Positions 1 to 10,031 of a DNA stretch of 64,000 bases are shown piece by piece. Positions within the stretch are counted from its first letter, which is position 1. Every line of letters begins with the position of its first letter. The translations under genes and the position numbers were made by a program. This stretch comes from Micrococcaceae bacterium Sec5.1 (lineage in GTDB: Bacteria; Actinomycetota; Actinomycetes; Actinomycetales; Micrococcaceae). Below the pieces are notes generated by a model. The model saw only the letters and a list, made by a program, of their open reading frames with translations, was not told the DNA's origin and made no database searches. Where the stretch lies: positions 2,232,001-2,296,000 of the forward strand of contig CP143430.1 of assembly GCA_039636795.1 (NCBI GenBank), given 5' to 3'.

Positions 1-49
1 GAGGCAGTGGCACGGCAACCACGCGTGCCGTCGCACGAGCGAGATTTTT

Positions 50-469
50 GTGGCTCGCGTAAATCTGGACGGCTGCCTCCACGGGTTGGCGAGCATCCTC
101 CCGGCACTCATCCAACAGGCATACGGCAGGGTGGCCATCCTGTCATCCATCTCCGCCCGTGAAGGAAACTCCCACCAGGCCGCCTACTCGGCCTCCAAGG
201 CCAGGCTCGTAGCGCTGGTCAAAACGGCTGCCAAGGAAGTCGCACCATACGGGGTCACCGTCAACTCCATCGCACCATCCATGATGAAGACCCGGCTCCT
301 GGAAGACCTGAGCCCGGAACGGAACGCCCAACTACTGGCCAAAGTCCCTATGGGAAGGGTCGGACTACCTGAAGAGTTCAGCGCCCTGGCGACTTGGCTG
401 TTGTCCACCGAAGCAAGCTACATGACCGATCAGACCTTGGACCTGAGCGGTGGCCGCAATACGGCCTGA
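50..469 (+). pseudogene. 5'-truncated short-chain dehydrogenase fragment
   Basis: This is the C-terminal half of a classical SDR oxidoreductase. It starts inside the NLDGCLHG segment and keeps the YSASK catalytic Tyr/Lys motif and the NSIAPSMMKT loop, but the whole Rossmann GxxxGxG half is missing. It is a close relative of the intact SDR at 25766-26551, and the similarity begins abruptly near base 59, so the 5' part was lost by a rearrangement at the left edge. A following LacI gene is shared with the intact copy. It is unlikely to be functional without the cofactor-binding half. Confidence 0.85.
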
Positions 470-1467
470 GGCGGCGGCGCGGTAGTTGTCCGCACCTTCA
501 ACATGACCGGAAACACGGACTTCTTTCCCTGGCTGGGGGGCTCGCCCTCGATCCTCCCAGCCAGCCGGTCCACTGCCTCATACGACATCTCCGGTATCGG
601 CTGATGCACCGTTGTGAGGTTGATAAAAGCCCACCCGGCCGGCCCCGAATCGTCAAAACCCACAACGGATAACTCATCCGGAACCCGGATTCCTAACTGG
701 GCCGCAGCATCCAAGGCGGCAAAGGCAAAAGCGTCCGTCACGCAAAACAAGGCTGTGGGCCTGTCCTCGCGATCAAGCATCCCCACAGCTGCGCGGACCC
801 CGTCTTCATGCGTGAGCCGAATATGGCGGACCCACTCCTGACGCACTTCCAGGCCATGGCGTTCCATCGCTGCGCGGACACCGTCCTCGCGGTCACGGCC
901 ATTGGAGCGGTCCCGCAGCGTAGTCAACACCCCAATACGTTTATGGCCCAGCCCCTGAAGGTGGGTCACGACCAGCTCGCCGGCACCCCGGTCATCGGCA
1001 AGAACCGCTTCAACCTCAACACTGGGATCGTCACGGCTCAGCAGCACCACGGGCGTCCCGCGCTCCAGAACCCTACGGACCGCGGCTGAGGATTCCCGAG
1101 CCGAGACAAAAATCATTCCATCCACCGTGGCCTGGTCCAGCACATCAACCGCATCAGGATCAGGCATGACATCAGGATCCCTGATCAACACCATCCGGTA
1201 GCCGCGCTCAAGAAGCCTGTTCTGCAACGACTCCACGATGACGGGATAGATGGGGCTGGTCAGGTCGGCGACCACGACGCCAACAGCATGCGTTCGCCGA
1301 GTCACCATCATCCGCGCGGCCGCATCCGGGACGTACCCGAGCTCCCGGGCCGTCGACAGAATCCGTTCCTTGGTAGCCGGCGCAACAGACGGGTGACCGC
1401 GCAGAGCCCGTGAAACCGTCGACTGCGACAAGCCCAAATACTTTGCCACATCAACGCTGGTTACCAT
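430..1467 (-). CDS. LacI-family transcriptional regulator (copy 1)
   Basis: A 345-residue LacI/GalR repressor. Residues 1-50 form the helix-turn-helix and hinge (VDVAKYLGLSQSTVSRALRG), followed by a periplasmic-binding-protein-like effector domain (GVVVADLTSPIYPVI, DGMIFVSARESS, VVGFDDSG). The start is the ATG before VTSVDVA. It is a near full-length paralogue of the regulator at 26548-27549 and sits convergently against an SDR in the same way. Its 3' end overlaps the SDR fragment by 40 bases because the C-terminus is longer than in the paralogue. It probably controls a neighbouring sugar or polyol catabolic operon; the ligand is unknown. Confidence 0.9.
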   Translation of the reverse strand: MVTSVDVAKYLGLSQSTVSRALRGHPSVAPATKERILSTARELGYVPDAAARMMVTRRTHAVGVVVADLTSPIYPVIVESLQNRLLERGYRMVLIRDPDVMPDPDAVDVLDQATVDGMIFVSARESSAAVRRVLERGTPVVLLSRDDPSVEVEAVLADDRGAGELVVTHLQGLGHKRIGVLTTLRDRSNGRDREDGVRAAMERHGLEVRQEWVRHIRLTHEDGVRAAVGMLDREDRPTALFCVTDAFAFAALDAAAQLGIRVPDELSVVGFDDSGPAGWAFINLTTVHQPIPEMSYEAVDRLAGRIEGEPPSQGKKSVFPVMLKVRTTTAPPPQAVLRPPLRSKV

Positions 1468-1576
1468 TCCCTAATCGTATTTCACCGAACCGTGCCAGGT
1501 GATAACAACGGGACGTGTAAGCGGACCGGGGACACCAGGACGCCTCCCTGACGAGATCGGTATTACGCTTCGGGCT

Positions 1577-1786
1577 CTAACGCTGCTCATAAATGGTGTA
1601 ACCGCATGGAACATCAGGGGCGGTTTTGACAACGTAGTCTCCGGGGCCGACTCGCGTCACCTTGATTCCTTGGCTCAGTGCAAGGGCATCCGCAATGACG
1701 CCATCGACTGCCGAATTGAGTAGATGGTCAAGCGTGGCCACATCAGTAACCGATACGTGCCGGATGATTTGAGTAGCGTTGGTCAT
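1577..1786 (-). CDS. Small hypothetical protein (69 aa)
   Basis: A 69-residue reading frame preceded by a good ribosome binding site (AAGGAAA a few bases before the ATG). The sequence is balanced in composition, with an alternating helix/strand look and a C-terminal PCGYTIYEQR. I do not recognise the family. It lies between the LacI regulator and a degenerate MBL-fold gene, all on the same strand. The start is supported by the ribosome binding site; function is unknown. Confidence 0.5.
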   Translation of the reverse strand: MTNATQIIRHVSVTDVATLDHLLNSAVDGVIADALALSQGIKVTRVGPGDYVVKTAPDVPCGYTIYEQR

Positions 1787-1984
1787 GGCTTTTCCTTAGT
1801 TCTTGTTGTGTGAGTTAGTTTGGAGGAGCAATGTCATGATGGTGCTTTCCTTGGCTCTCAGCGATAAGCGAAGTCTTTCTGGAGCACCATTTGTCGCCTC
1901 ACAGCCCCGCAAGGGGATGTTCCAATACAGGAGATCCGGCCTAGCTTGGTTTCGCGCGCAGCCTGTGCGCCGCGTCGGCAACCC

Positions 1985-2380
1985 TCAATGCCCCGCAATA
2001 CGATGAGCAAGACGTGCATTCCCGGAGTGTGACCCGGGAGTGGGATGGTGCGCACGGTGACGGCACTAAGATCGAACTCGGAGTCTTGCTCGAATCTTTC
2101 AATAGCGAGGGAGCGACGACGCGGCCTTCGTTCATCGCCTCCTCCTGGATCGGAGCGAGCCACGCGACCTGTGCGTCGAGCAGGCTCAGGTCCGCCTGAC
2201 TCCTATACACATCGTCGAACCATCCTGCGCCGAATGCATGGTCGAGGTGGCCATGCGTGACCAGTACAGTGAGCGGTTCGCCGGTAAGGCCCTCGACGTG
2301 CGCCGCGAGATCACCGACGCCAAATCCCATGTGACGAGGAGCACTGGATCACGGTCCACTACGAGGTAGATCTGCACCTT
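1985..2380 (-). pseudogene. Degenerate MBL-fold hydrolase gene
   Basis: Pieces of a metallo-beta-lactamase-fold protein appear in successive minus-strand frames: MQIYLVVDRD, then a segment with the intact THGHLDHAFGAGWFDDVY metal site, then FDLSAVTVRTIPLPGHTPGMHVLLIV. These match, in order, the intact gene at 3645-4502. At least two frameshifts separate them, and the C-terminal third is missing beyond about base 1985. It is a decayed duplicate of the neighbouring MBL gene. Confidence 0.85.
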
Positions 2381-2575
2381 CCGTCGGGCTCGGCCACGAG
2401 GCCGGAGATGGCACGTGCAGGAGCCCGACGGAGCGGGCGGGTTCGGTTCGAGCCATGGAAAGCCTTTCTGGCGATTATGGTCAGGTCAGACCTCGATTGT
2501 GAGCACGCATGTCTGCGTTATCGAATCACAGTCTCGTCTACTCATGATCAGTCCACACCTCTGCGTTCCTGGTCC

Positions 2576-3484
2576 TCAGCTGGCCCTGCTTACGACGACG
2601 TTGCCGCTGTGCCGTCCGTCTTGGGCAGTCTCACTGAGTGGCAACCAATCGAGGACCTTCTTGATTGCGCCGTCCCAGAAGGTCCAGTCGTGGCCGCCGG
2701 GTCCTTCTTCGTAATGGTGATCGACTTCCAGCTTGTTCAGGTAGCGATGGAAGTCCTGACTGCGGTTGAGGATGATGTCGCTCTCGCCACAGGCGAGGAA
2801 GATGCCGGGGATGTCTGCTCCGGTTCTCTTGAGAGTAGCGAGCATGCCCTTGTAATCGCGGTTGCTGCCGACGACGGCATCAAGGTTGCCGAGGACCCGT
2901 CGCAAGTCGTCGCGATAGCTGTCCCCGAATGCGAAGGACAGATCCTCGTTCGGCAGGTCATCGTAGCCGGGAATGAGGTCGCCGTACAGAAGTCCGGGAG
3001 ACAGTGCAGCAATACGACTGAAGACCTCGGGGAAGCGAAGTCCGTTGACGAGTGCCCCGAACCCGCCCATCGACAGACCCGCCACGAAGGTGTCCTCCCG
3101 GCGCGGGGAGAGCGGGAAGGTGTTGCGGGTGAATTGGACGAGTTCGCGGCCGACGTACTGGCCGTACTGGCCGAGCAGCGCTGAGCCCGACGGATCATCG
3201 ATCCACGATCTGTTGTCGCCGGCGGGCATGATGACGGCCAGGTCTTTCTCCTGAGCCCACATGTGGATCCGCGTTCCATTCACCCAGTCGGTATGGTTGC
3301 CCAGGCCGCCGTGCAGCAGATAAAGGGTCTTGAAGTTCTGGGGTCGGTGTGACCTGGTGGAGTCGAATCCGGTGGGGGCTTCGCGACGGTCCGCGAACAG
3401 TCCTTTGTCGGCCGGGATGATGGCGTTGAACGTGACGGTCCGCTGGAGTGTCTCGGAGAAGAAGTTGCACTCAATGAATGCCAT
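2576..3484 (-). CDS. Putative alpha/beta-hydrolase esterase (PF00756 type)
   Basis: A 302-residue esterase of the esterase D/feruloyl esterase group. It has the LLHGGLGNHTDW oxyanion-loop region near residues 55-65, the GLSMGGFGA nucleophile elbow (Ser near residue 145), an acidic residue in the CGESDIIL segment and a catalytic His in GGHDWTFWD. No signal peptide or membrane segment is visible, so it is probably cytoplasmic. It is the last gene of an MFS-MBL-esterase run on the minus strand, with a strong hairpin in the gap upstream. A likely role is removing an acyl or lactone group from the imported substrate. The substrate is not readable from sequence. Confidence 0.85.
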   Translation of the reverse strand: MAFIECNFFSETLQRTVTFNAIIPADKGLFADRREAPTGFDSTRSHRPQNFKTLYLLHGGLGNHTDWVNGTRIHMWAQEKDLAVIMPAGDNRSWIDDPSGSALLGQYGQYVGRELVQFTRNTFPLSPRREDTFVAGLSMGGFGALVNGLRFPEVFSRIAALSPGLLYGDLIPGYDDLPNEDLSFAFGDSYRDDLRRVLGNLDAVVGSNRDYKGMLATLKRTGADIPGIFLACGESDIILNRSQDFHRYLNKLEVDHHYEEGPGGHDWTFWDGAIKKVLDWLPLSETAQDGRHSGNVVVSRAS

Positions 3485-3556
3485 ATCGATGGAACCTTTT
3501 TCGATCGCTGGAAGGGAGAGAGCGAGGTCTGTCGCTCAAGAGATGCGTGTGACGGT

Positions 3557-3585
3557 CGGGAGCCCTGCCAATAGCAGGGCTCCCG
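3557..3585 (-). terminator. Perfect 12-bp stem hairpin between MBL and esterase genes
   Basis: CGGGAGCCCTGC and its exact complement flank a 5-base loop. It lies in the 160-base gap between two co-directional genes. No T-tract follows on either strand, so it may be an actinobacterial-type terminator/attenuator or an mRNA processing or stability element. Confidence 0.55.
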
Positions 3586-3644
3586 CCGGCGGGCGAGGCT
3601 CGGTGCTGTGTGAGAAGGACGGCGCCATCGCTGGTTCGGGCAGC

Positions 3645-4502
3645 TCAGATGCGGTCGCTGCGGTACACGATGTTCGAGCCGGCGTCCTCGATCCCGACGA
3701 GCGGTTGCCGGGCCATGAGGGCGTGCTGACCTGCGATCTCGAAAGGTGTCGCGTCGTCGGTGCGGTTTTGGATGCGCTCGCAGAGCGCATCGAGATCCTG
3801 AAACAGTGTGATAGGCGCGTTCCCCGTGGCGTGTGAAATGTAGATGCGGTCGTAGAGGCCCGCAGTGGCTTCGGCGACACGGGCCAGTTCGCGCCGATAC
3901 TCCGTGATCGTCGACGCCCCGGGTATGAAGAGGAACGTGCGTTGGTTGGCGGCGTCCCCGGTGATGAGCACCCGGTCCTCCACGATGAGCAGAACGTGCA
4001 TCCCCGGACTGTGACCCGGGAACGGAATCGTACGCACCGTGAGGCCACCGAGATCGAACTCCTGGTCCGGCTCGATATCCTTCAACAGCGAGGGGTCGAC
4101 GGAAGGAGCGATAACGCGGCCCTCGTTCCTCGCCTCCTCCTGGATCGAACCGAGCCACTCGAGCTGCGTGTCGAGCATCTCCAGATCTGCGTGACTCATG
4201 TACACGTCGTCGAACCATCCTGCGCCGAACGCGTGGTCGATGTGGCCATGCGTCACCACTACGGTGACCGGTTTGTCGGTGAGGCCTTTGACGAGCGCCG
4301 CGAGATCTCCGATGCCGAATCCTGTGTCGATGAGGAGCGCACGGTCGCGCCCCTCGACCAGGTACATCTGCACGTCAATCAGTCGGTCGTAGATGCGGGT
4401 CACGTGAGTCGAGATGCGGACGGTCGAGAAGTCGGGAGCTGTACCCTCCGCTCCGGGAAATGTCCCCTTCAGGTCGTCTGCCTTGTGCTGCGTGTCGTTC
4501 AT
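3645..4502 (-). CDS. MBL-fold metallo-hydrolase
   Basis: A 285-residue metallo-beta-lactamase-fold protein. The THGHIDH site has His85, His87, Asp89 and His90; further metal-ligand regions are PFPGHSPGM and ITGDAANQ, and SHATGN near residue 220. No signal sequence is seen. Its ATG overlaps the stop of the upstream MFS gene (ATGA), so the two are probably translationally coupled. Related broken copies lie at 1985-2380 and 30474-31333, the latter also coupled to an MFS remnant, which suggests that transporter and hydrolase act on the same compound. Lactonase or thioester/ester hydrolase activity is possible; the substrate is unknown. Confidence 0.85.
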   Translation of the reverse strand: MNDTQHKADDLKGTFPGAEGTAPDFSTVRISTHVTRIYDRLIDVQMYLVEGRDRALLIDTGFGIGDLAALVKGLTDKPVTVVVTHGHIDHAFGAGWFDDVYMSHADLEMLDTQLEWLGSIQEEARNEGRVIAPSVDPSLLKDIEPDQEFDLGGLTVRTIPFPGHSPGMHVLLIVEDRVLITGDAANQRTFLFIPGASTITEYRRELARVAEATAGLYDRIYISHATGNAPITLFQDLDALCERIQNRTDDATPFEIAGQHALMARQPLVGIEDAGSNIVYRSDRI

Positions 4503-5764
4503 CGAACTTTCCTCACCATGAACATGAAGACTGCGCCGAGCACGGCCATCACGCTGGCGAACACGAAGGTGGTGGTGAAGCCCCCGGTTGCCTCGTAGAA
4601 GGCCGCCCCAATCGCTGGCGCGAAAGCTGCCGGCACCGATGTGGCCAGAGCCAAGAGCGCCAGGTCGCGCCCTTCGAATCCCTTGTTGGGCAGGACGAGG
4701 GTCATGATGGCGATATCAATCGCGACATAAACTCCGGCGGCGGCGCCGCCGACACCGGCGTAGATCAGCATGCCGGTCCAGGTCGGGAGCACGAATGGCA
4801 CGATGAAGGCGACGGCCATCCCGAGCGATGCCAAAGCGACGATCAGCTTGCGCCTGTTCGTCCGGTCGGCCACCCAACCCATGATCACGATGGCGATGAT
4901 CTGGCTGATCGTGTTGGTTGTAGCGATCGTGGCGACGGAGGTCTCAGCTTGACCCGATGGGGTGTTCTCGACACCGATGTAGTCGGTGATGACGTAGAAG
5001 ACGTAGCTGGATGCGGCGAAGATTCCAGCGAAGAATGCCACGCGAGACAGGAAGACCATGGTGAAGTCTCGGCTCGAGAAACCGGACAGGAAGCTTCTGG
5101 TCATTTTGATGAACGACGGCTTGGTCGTTCGCGGGACCCGGACGGGTCGCTCTACTCTTCCCTCCGGTGCGATGACGACAAGCGCGACTGTGGCGATCAC
5201 CAAGAACGCACCGATGCTCAGATACCCCCAGAACTGACCTGTGATCGTCACCAAGTTCACGAAGATGAGAACGCCCAGCGGCAGGCCGAGCCCTACGACC
5301 GACGAGGCGACGCCGCGGAGCGACTCCGGGATGCGGTCCGGGATGACGGCATAGATCACGCCCTGGTAGATGTTCGCGAAGAACCAGAGGAAGCCGATAC
5401 CGATCACCATCGTCGGCACGCTCGTCGCCTGTGCCAGGACCACGCAGACGAGTGCACACAGCACCGAGCTGACGAACAGCCAGGGTCCGCGGCGCCCGAA
5501 GCGACCGTGAGTGCGATCTGAAAGTGCTCCACCAAGAGGCAGTGCGATCGTCCCCGCGACCGAAGAAACCAACGCTACCAACGCAAGATTCGCAACCTTC
5601 GCTGTCGGATCGATTGCCTGGAGCTGGGCGGGAACAAGAACCTGCTGGATGCCTTGGTAGAGCCCGTAAAGGACCAGCATTCCCGGCAGGAGCGTCGATA
5701 AGACGCGGACCGTCGCGCTCCGAGAGGGAGCGGCCGCGGGTGGACTAGATATTTCAGTGGACAT
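4499..5764 (-). CDS. MFS transporter
   Basis: A major facilitator superfamily permease with about 12 predicted membrane segments. It carries the loop 2-3 signature GGALSDRTHGRFGRRGP and the equivalent second-half loop MGWVADRTNRRK. I place the start at the ATG before STEISS because GAGGAGG precedes it at good spacing; an upstream in-frame ATG would add about 35 residues without membrane character. It is the first gene of the MFS-MBL-esterase operon and lies directly downstream of a 20-base palindromic operator. Closest relative in the window is the MFS remnant at 29670-30477. Confidence 0.9.
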   Translation of the reverse strand: MSTEISSPPAAAPSRSATVRVLSTLLPGMLVLYGLYQGIQQVLVPAQLQAIDPTAKVANLALVALVSSVAGTIALPLGGALSDRTHGRFGRRGPWLFVSSVLCALVCVVLAQATSVPTMVIGIGFLWFFANIYQGVIYAVIPDRIPESLRGVASSVVGLGLPLGVLIFVNLVTITGQFWGYLSIGAFLVIATVALVVIAPEGRVERPVRVPRTTKPSFIKMTRSFLSGFSSRDFTMVFLSRVAFFAGIFAASSYVFYVITDYIGVENTPSGQAETSVATIATTNTISQIIAIVIMGWVADRTNRRKLIVALASLGMAVAFIVPFVLPTWTGMLIYAGVGGAAAGVYVAIDIAIMTLVLPNKGFEGRDLALLALATSVPAAFAPAIGAAFYEATGGFTTTFVFASVMAVLGAVFMFMVRKVR

Positions 5765-5800
5765 GGTTCCTCCTCGAACCCGAATAGTGTCAAACATTCT

Positions 5801-5820
5801 TTGTTTACACGTATAAACAA
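5801..5820. promoter_or_regulatory. Palindromic operator upstream of the MFS-MBL-esterase operon
   Basis: TTGTTTACACGTATAAACAA is an inverted repeat with 7-base perfect arms and a central ACGT, the shape of a LacI-family operator with a central CG step. It lies 37 bases upstream of the MFS start codon. The LacI genes at 430 and 16722 are the nearest candidates to bind it; this assignment is inferred. Confidence 0.6.
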
Positions 5821-5997
5821 GGTTAGAGACATTGGGTTCAGCAGTCAAGGGCACGCGTTGACTCATCAAAGATGCCCGCGTAGCGGTATTCGAGGAATCA
5901 TCTGAGGATGCCCGCGTCGCGGCGTGTCCGCCGGGGTGGCGTTCGCCGCGTCGGCAGTGTGAGCCATGGAGCTTTCGCCGCGTCGGCAGTGTGAGCC

Positions 5998-6656
5998 ATG
6001 GAGCTTTCGATGAGTGAACGCAGGGCTGTCACCAAGGCGGTTGCCACCCTCTATGCGCGCTCGGATCGGGCAGCGAAGAAACACGTGCTGGATGAATTGT
6101 GCGCGACGACTGGCTGGCACCGGGACCACGCCCGGAAGGCGTTGCGGCTGGCGCTGGTGCTGAAGCCCGTCCGGCCCCGGGCGCCGCGGCCTCCGCTTTA
6201 CGGGGAGCCGGTGATCGAGGCGCTGCGGTTCTGCTGGGCGGTGCAGGGAACCCCGTGCGGGCGGCTGCTCGCGGCCGCGCTGCCGGACGCCACGGCGGCG
6301 CAGTTGCTGCGCATCGCGCTGGCGACGATTGATCGCCGACTCAAGCCGGACCGGACAAAACTCGATCCCCCGGGCCGGTCCCACACCAAGCCCGGGACAC
6401 TGTTGAAGGACTCCATCCCGATGCGGACCTGGGCCGAGTGGGACGACGCGGTGCCGGGGTTCGTCGAGATCGATCTGGTCGGCCATGAGGGCGGCAACAG
6501 CAGGGCGAGTTTTGCTTCACCTTGGATATCACCGATATCGCCACCGGCTGGACCGAAACGCGGTCGGTCAGGAACAAAGCCCAGAAATAGGTCTTTGCTA
6601 CCATCAAGGACGCGACCGCCGCGTTCCCGTTCCCGATCCTGGGCATCGATTCCGAT
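5998..6656 (+). pseudogene. Integrase-core (DDE) transposase, 5' half
   Basis: The first half of a transposase: an N-terminal helical DNA-binding region (MSERRAVTKAVATLYARSD, GWHRDHARKAL) then the start of the rve integrase core with the first catalytic Asp (VPGFVEIDLVGHEGG). A frameshift follows near base 6500, and the continuing frame (GEFCFTLDITDIATGWTETRSV) has an in-frame stop. The gene then breaks inside IDSD at the target duplication and resumes at 16164. It is non-functional for three separate reasons. Confidence 0.85.
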
Positions 6657-6684
6657 TATGCCGAGGAAAACGCTAAGCCGAGGG
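6657..6684 (+). repeat. RIT left terminal inverted repeat
   Basis: A 28-base repeat matching 10032-10059 in inverted orientation without mismatch. It directly abuts the ATTCCGAT target duplication on its left. Confidence 0.85.
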
Positions 6685-6715
6685 ACCCTGCGCTGGCAGT
6701 TGTTCGACGGGGTCG

Positions 6716-7713
6716 CTAGTTTTTTCTCGGCTTAGCGTTTTGGGTTAGCGGAGGCTGTAGAGGATCTGGAGTTTCTCTTCGCTGAGCCAGTCTAGGTCGG
6801 CTGGGCCGAGTCCGGGGCGTTGGGGCGTTCATGGCTTCTTTCATCATGTCCAGGGTCGCGAAGGCGTAGAAGGCTGAGGTAGTGCTCGCGCTTTCGTGTC
6901 CGAGTAGTTGCATGATGATCAGCGGGATCCCTTGCTGGTAGAGATCCATGGCCTTGGTCTTGCGGATCAGGTGGCAATGCAGCTTGGCGGGGATCGATGG
7001 GCAGGTTTGGCGGCGGATGTCTCCGGCCCTCTTGAGGATCGCCGAGACGCTGTCTTCGGAGAGTCTGGTGGGTTCTCCCGTGTGAAGGCTGTTGAACAAC
7101 GGTCGCGTTGTCGGCGGGATCGCCTGTCGGGGATGGAACTCCTTAAGATAGGCCTGAAGGTATCCGACGGTCGCGTCATCCAGTGGCCCGATGCGGCTTT
7201 TGTCCCGTTTTCCGGTCAGCGTCAGGTGCGCCGGATGCTCTAGTTGGAGATCGCCCAGGGTCAGTGCGGTGAGCTCGCTGACGCGTGCGGCGCTTTCGTA
7301 GACGAGGATCAGGAGCATTCGATTGCGCAGCGATTTGATGCTGGAACCGTCGTAGGCCGCGAGGATCGCGGCGATTTCGTGCTCTCGCAGGTATTCGATG
7401 GGTATTTTGGGCGGGGCGGGGCCATGAGCGCCTTGGTCGCGTCATGCGGTGCGACCAGCCGGAGATCTTCGCTGGATGTGTAGTGCAGGAACGCTTTGAT
7501 GGCGGTCATGCGCAGGTTCACGGTTTTTGGCTGGTAGTTCTTGGTCTGCTGCATCCAGGACAGCCATGCCTTGATGAATCGTCGTTCGAAGTGCTCGAAG
7601 CCGATGTCCTTACGCTCGATGTGCTGGACGCCGATCAGGTAGTCCACGTAGCACTCGAGAGAAATGCGGTAGGCCTCGATGGTTTTCGGGGACAGCGCCC
7701 TGACCTTGGGCAT
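6716..7713 (-). pseudogene. ritC: Tyrosine recombinase, third gene of the RIT trio
   Basis: Two frames together make one site-specific tyrosine recombinase. The N-terminal SAM-like DNA-binding part (SPKTIEAYRISLECYVDYL) is in one frame. The catalytic part, with ESAARVSELTAL (catalytic Arg), CHLIRKT (HxxR), LLGHES and the nucleophile Tyr in FYAFAT, is in another, with the shift near base 7400. The frame stays open a little upstream of the stated ATG, so the true start may be closer to the end of the second recombinase gene at 7778. Only the symbol is transferred from the RIT family; activity is not expected. Confidence 0.75.
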
Positions 7714-7777
7714 GTGGTCGTGCAGGTAGCTGCGCGCGTATCCCCAGAAGTTCGGACATCGTTGCGGGCGTGGCGTT

Positions 7778-8701
7778 TCATTCGAATCCGACCTGGGGCA
7801 GTATTCCGCGGGTATCGCGGTTCGCCTCGGCGTATCCGTCCATGAAATCCGGGGACGTGTGGATGTAGTAGTAGGTGCTTTTCAGCGAGGCGTGGCCCAT
7901 ATAACGGGCCAGATAGGGAAGCGTGGCATTGACGTCGACGCCCTCGGCCATCCACCGTTCGATGTTCGCGTAGGCGAAATGATGCCGGAAGGCGTAGGGC
8001 GTGGGTCGCTTTCCGTCCAGAGGCCGAGGCAGCCCGGCCCTATCCCAGATCCTTCCAAACTTATCCCGATAGCAGTCGCAGACACCTAGGTCCCCCTGGT
8101 GGAGACGAAGAACGTGGTGCGTGTCTGGCCAAAGGCCCGCTTCAGTTCCTGATCGCATGCGGCCACGATCCCCAGGATCTGCTCGGTGAGGGGTAGCTGT
8201 CGGCTGCGGTTGCCCTTGGACCAGCGCACGTCGATGTATCCGTCGGCGAGATTCACGTCGTTGACCGCCAACCGGCGGACCTCGCAGGTGCGCAGCCCAC
8301 AGGAGTGCATCAGCGCGAAGAACGCGAGTCCCTGCCAATTCCACGGCGCTGCGATTCCCGCCTCGGCCGCCGCCTGAAAGAACCCGGTCATCTCCTCTCG
8401 TGTGAGCAGATACGGCTGCGGTTCGGACGGAACGGGCTTTCCACTGATCCGAGAGCAGGTACGCATTCTCGTCGCCGTTGATGCGGAGCCATCGTCCGAA
8501 GTCCCTGATGTATGACATCCAGTTCCGATTCGCGCCAGGGTGGGCCGAGGCTCTGGAGGCGACCCACCCTTCAACGCTGGGGCGGTCGAAATCCCTCGAA
8601 TACCAGAGTCGGGAGGTTCCCTGAACGCCGATGCTTTCCTTGAAGGCCAGGTAGCGTTCCAGCTTCGTCGCGAACCCGCCGGTGAACTCGGGCTGCTTCA
8701 T
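7778..8701 (-). pseudogene. ritB: Tyrosine recombinase, second gene of the RIT trio
   Basis: The start ATG overlaps the stop of the upstream recombinase (ATGA), as is usual in RIT trios. The N-terminus (KLERYLAFKESIG) and C-terminus (AFRHHFAYANIERWMAEG, YMGHASLKSTYYYIH with the nucleophile Tyr) share one frame. The middle, with SCGLRTCEVRRLAV (catalytic Arg), is in a second frame between about 8450 and 8090. Two compensating frameshifts therefore scramble the central catalytic region. Confidence 0.75.
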
Positions 8702-9930
8702 CGTCCCGCTCCCTGCAGGGCCGGGAGCGGGATGAGGAGGACACACGCGCGCACCTGTTCGGTGTCCATGCCTAGATACACGTTGGTCGAATCGGGGTTC
8801 GAATGCCCGAGGATCGCCGAAATGGTCGGCAGCGGTGTTCCGGCGCGCAGGAGCCTGGTTGCTGCGTTGTGGCGCAGCAACCGGGTCCCGACCCGTGCAC
8901 GGTCGGTCCCGGCCGCTTTGAAGACCCGTCTGATCACGTCATAGATGGAGCAGTGGGCAGGGAACTCGGTATGGGGCGCAACCGACCGCACAAACACGTG
9001 CTCGTCCCCGGTATCGGGACGCTCCTTGAGCAGATACTCCGCCAGTCGGCCTGCGATCAGAGGGGGTAGCGGCAACGTCAACGGATTGCCGGTCTTTTGC
9101 TGCACGATCCCGACCGCCGGGTTTCTCCAGTCAAGGTCTTTCAACCGCAGGGCTATCAAGTCGCACGCCCGCAGGGCCCGTCACCAGCGCCAGCAAGGTC
9201 GTCGCCGCATCCCGAGCGGGAATCGTCCCACTCGCGCAGGCCTGGATGACAAGTTGCTCTTCCCCGCTGCCCAGCACGGGAATGATGCCGTAATGGCGTT
9301 TCGCCCCGACCATGTTCACCGCGCCGACCAGATCAAGGCGCTGGGAGAAGTTCAAGAACGGGCGAAGATTCGTCGCTCCGGCCCCACGTCGAGTTTTCCG
9401 ACCAGCGTCCCCGCATCGATTCCAGGAATCCAAGCACGCAGGGGCCCCGGCGGCCCTCAGCGAGGCGATGCCGTTGGCCTCCAAATACAACAGGTAAGCC
9501 CGGGTCGTGGGCCATAGGCGCTTCGCGTCGCGGCTGCCAGTCCACGTTCTTCAATCTCATCAGACCAGGAGGCCAACAGCGGGATGAACTCCTGAGACTG
9601 CGGTACCGCCCGTTCCTCGCCGTGGCGCTTGAGCGAAAGGTCCACCGTCCCGCTGAGCAGGCAGGAGTCGAACAGATCCACCAACCGGCGGTGCGCTTTA
9701 CGCCGCTGATTGCTGAATCTCCCCGTGCGCGGACTCATTGTCATCGAGGCGAATTCGGCGCCCAAACCAGGCGTATAAATGCCGTCTTGTTCTCGGGACA
9801 GATCCTCCAGTCGTCGAATCCATTTGTCGTATTCGAAGACCGTCAACCGCGCATAGCCAGCCGCCTCCAACGCGCCAACAACGCGCTCACCAATCTCCCT
9901 GACCGTCGCATCCATGACATCCCCTTCCAA
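8698..9930 (-). pseudogene. ritA: Tyrosine recombinase, first gene of the RIT trio
   Basis: Three consecutive frames reconstruct one recombinase of about 400 residues. The N-terminal domain (ATVREIGERVVGALEAAGYARLT) runs from 9915, the middle from about 9490 and the catalytic C-terminus from about 9159 (RLLRHNAATRLL, ILGHSNPDSTNVYL with the nucleophile Tyr). Two frameshifts, near 9495 and 9165, break it. The catalytic arginine box falls near the second break. Confidence 0.75.
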
Positions 9931-10031
9931 CCTGCCCTATGGATACGACGAAAGTAATCCCGTGGAAGGTAGCGAACACTAAGCCGAGGAAATTATCCCA
10001 ATCCCCGGTACGTTGTGGGCCAGTGCAGGGA

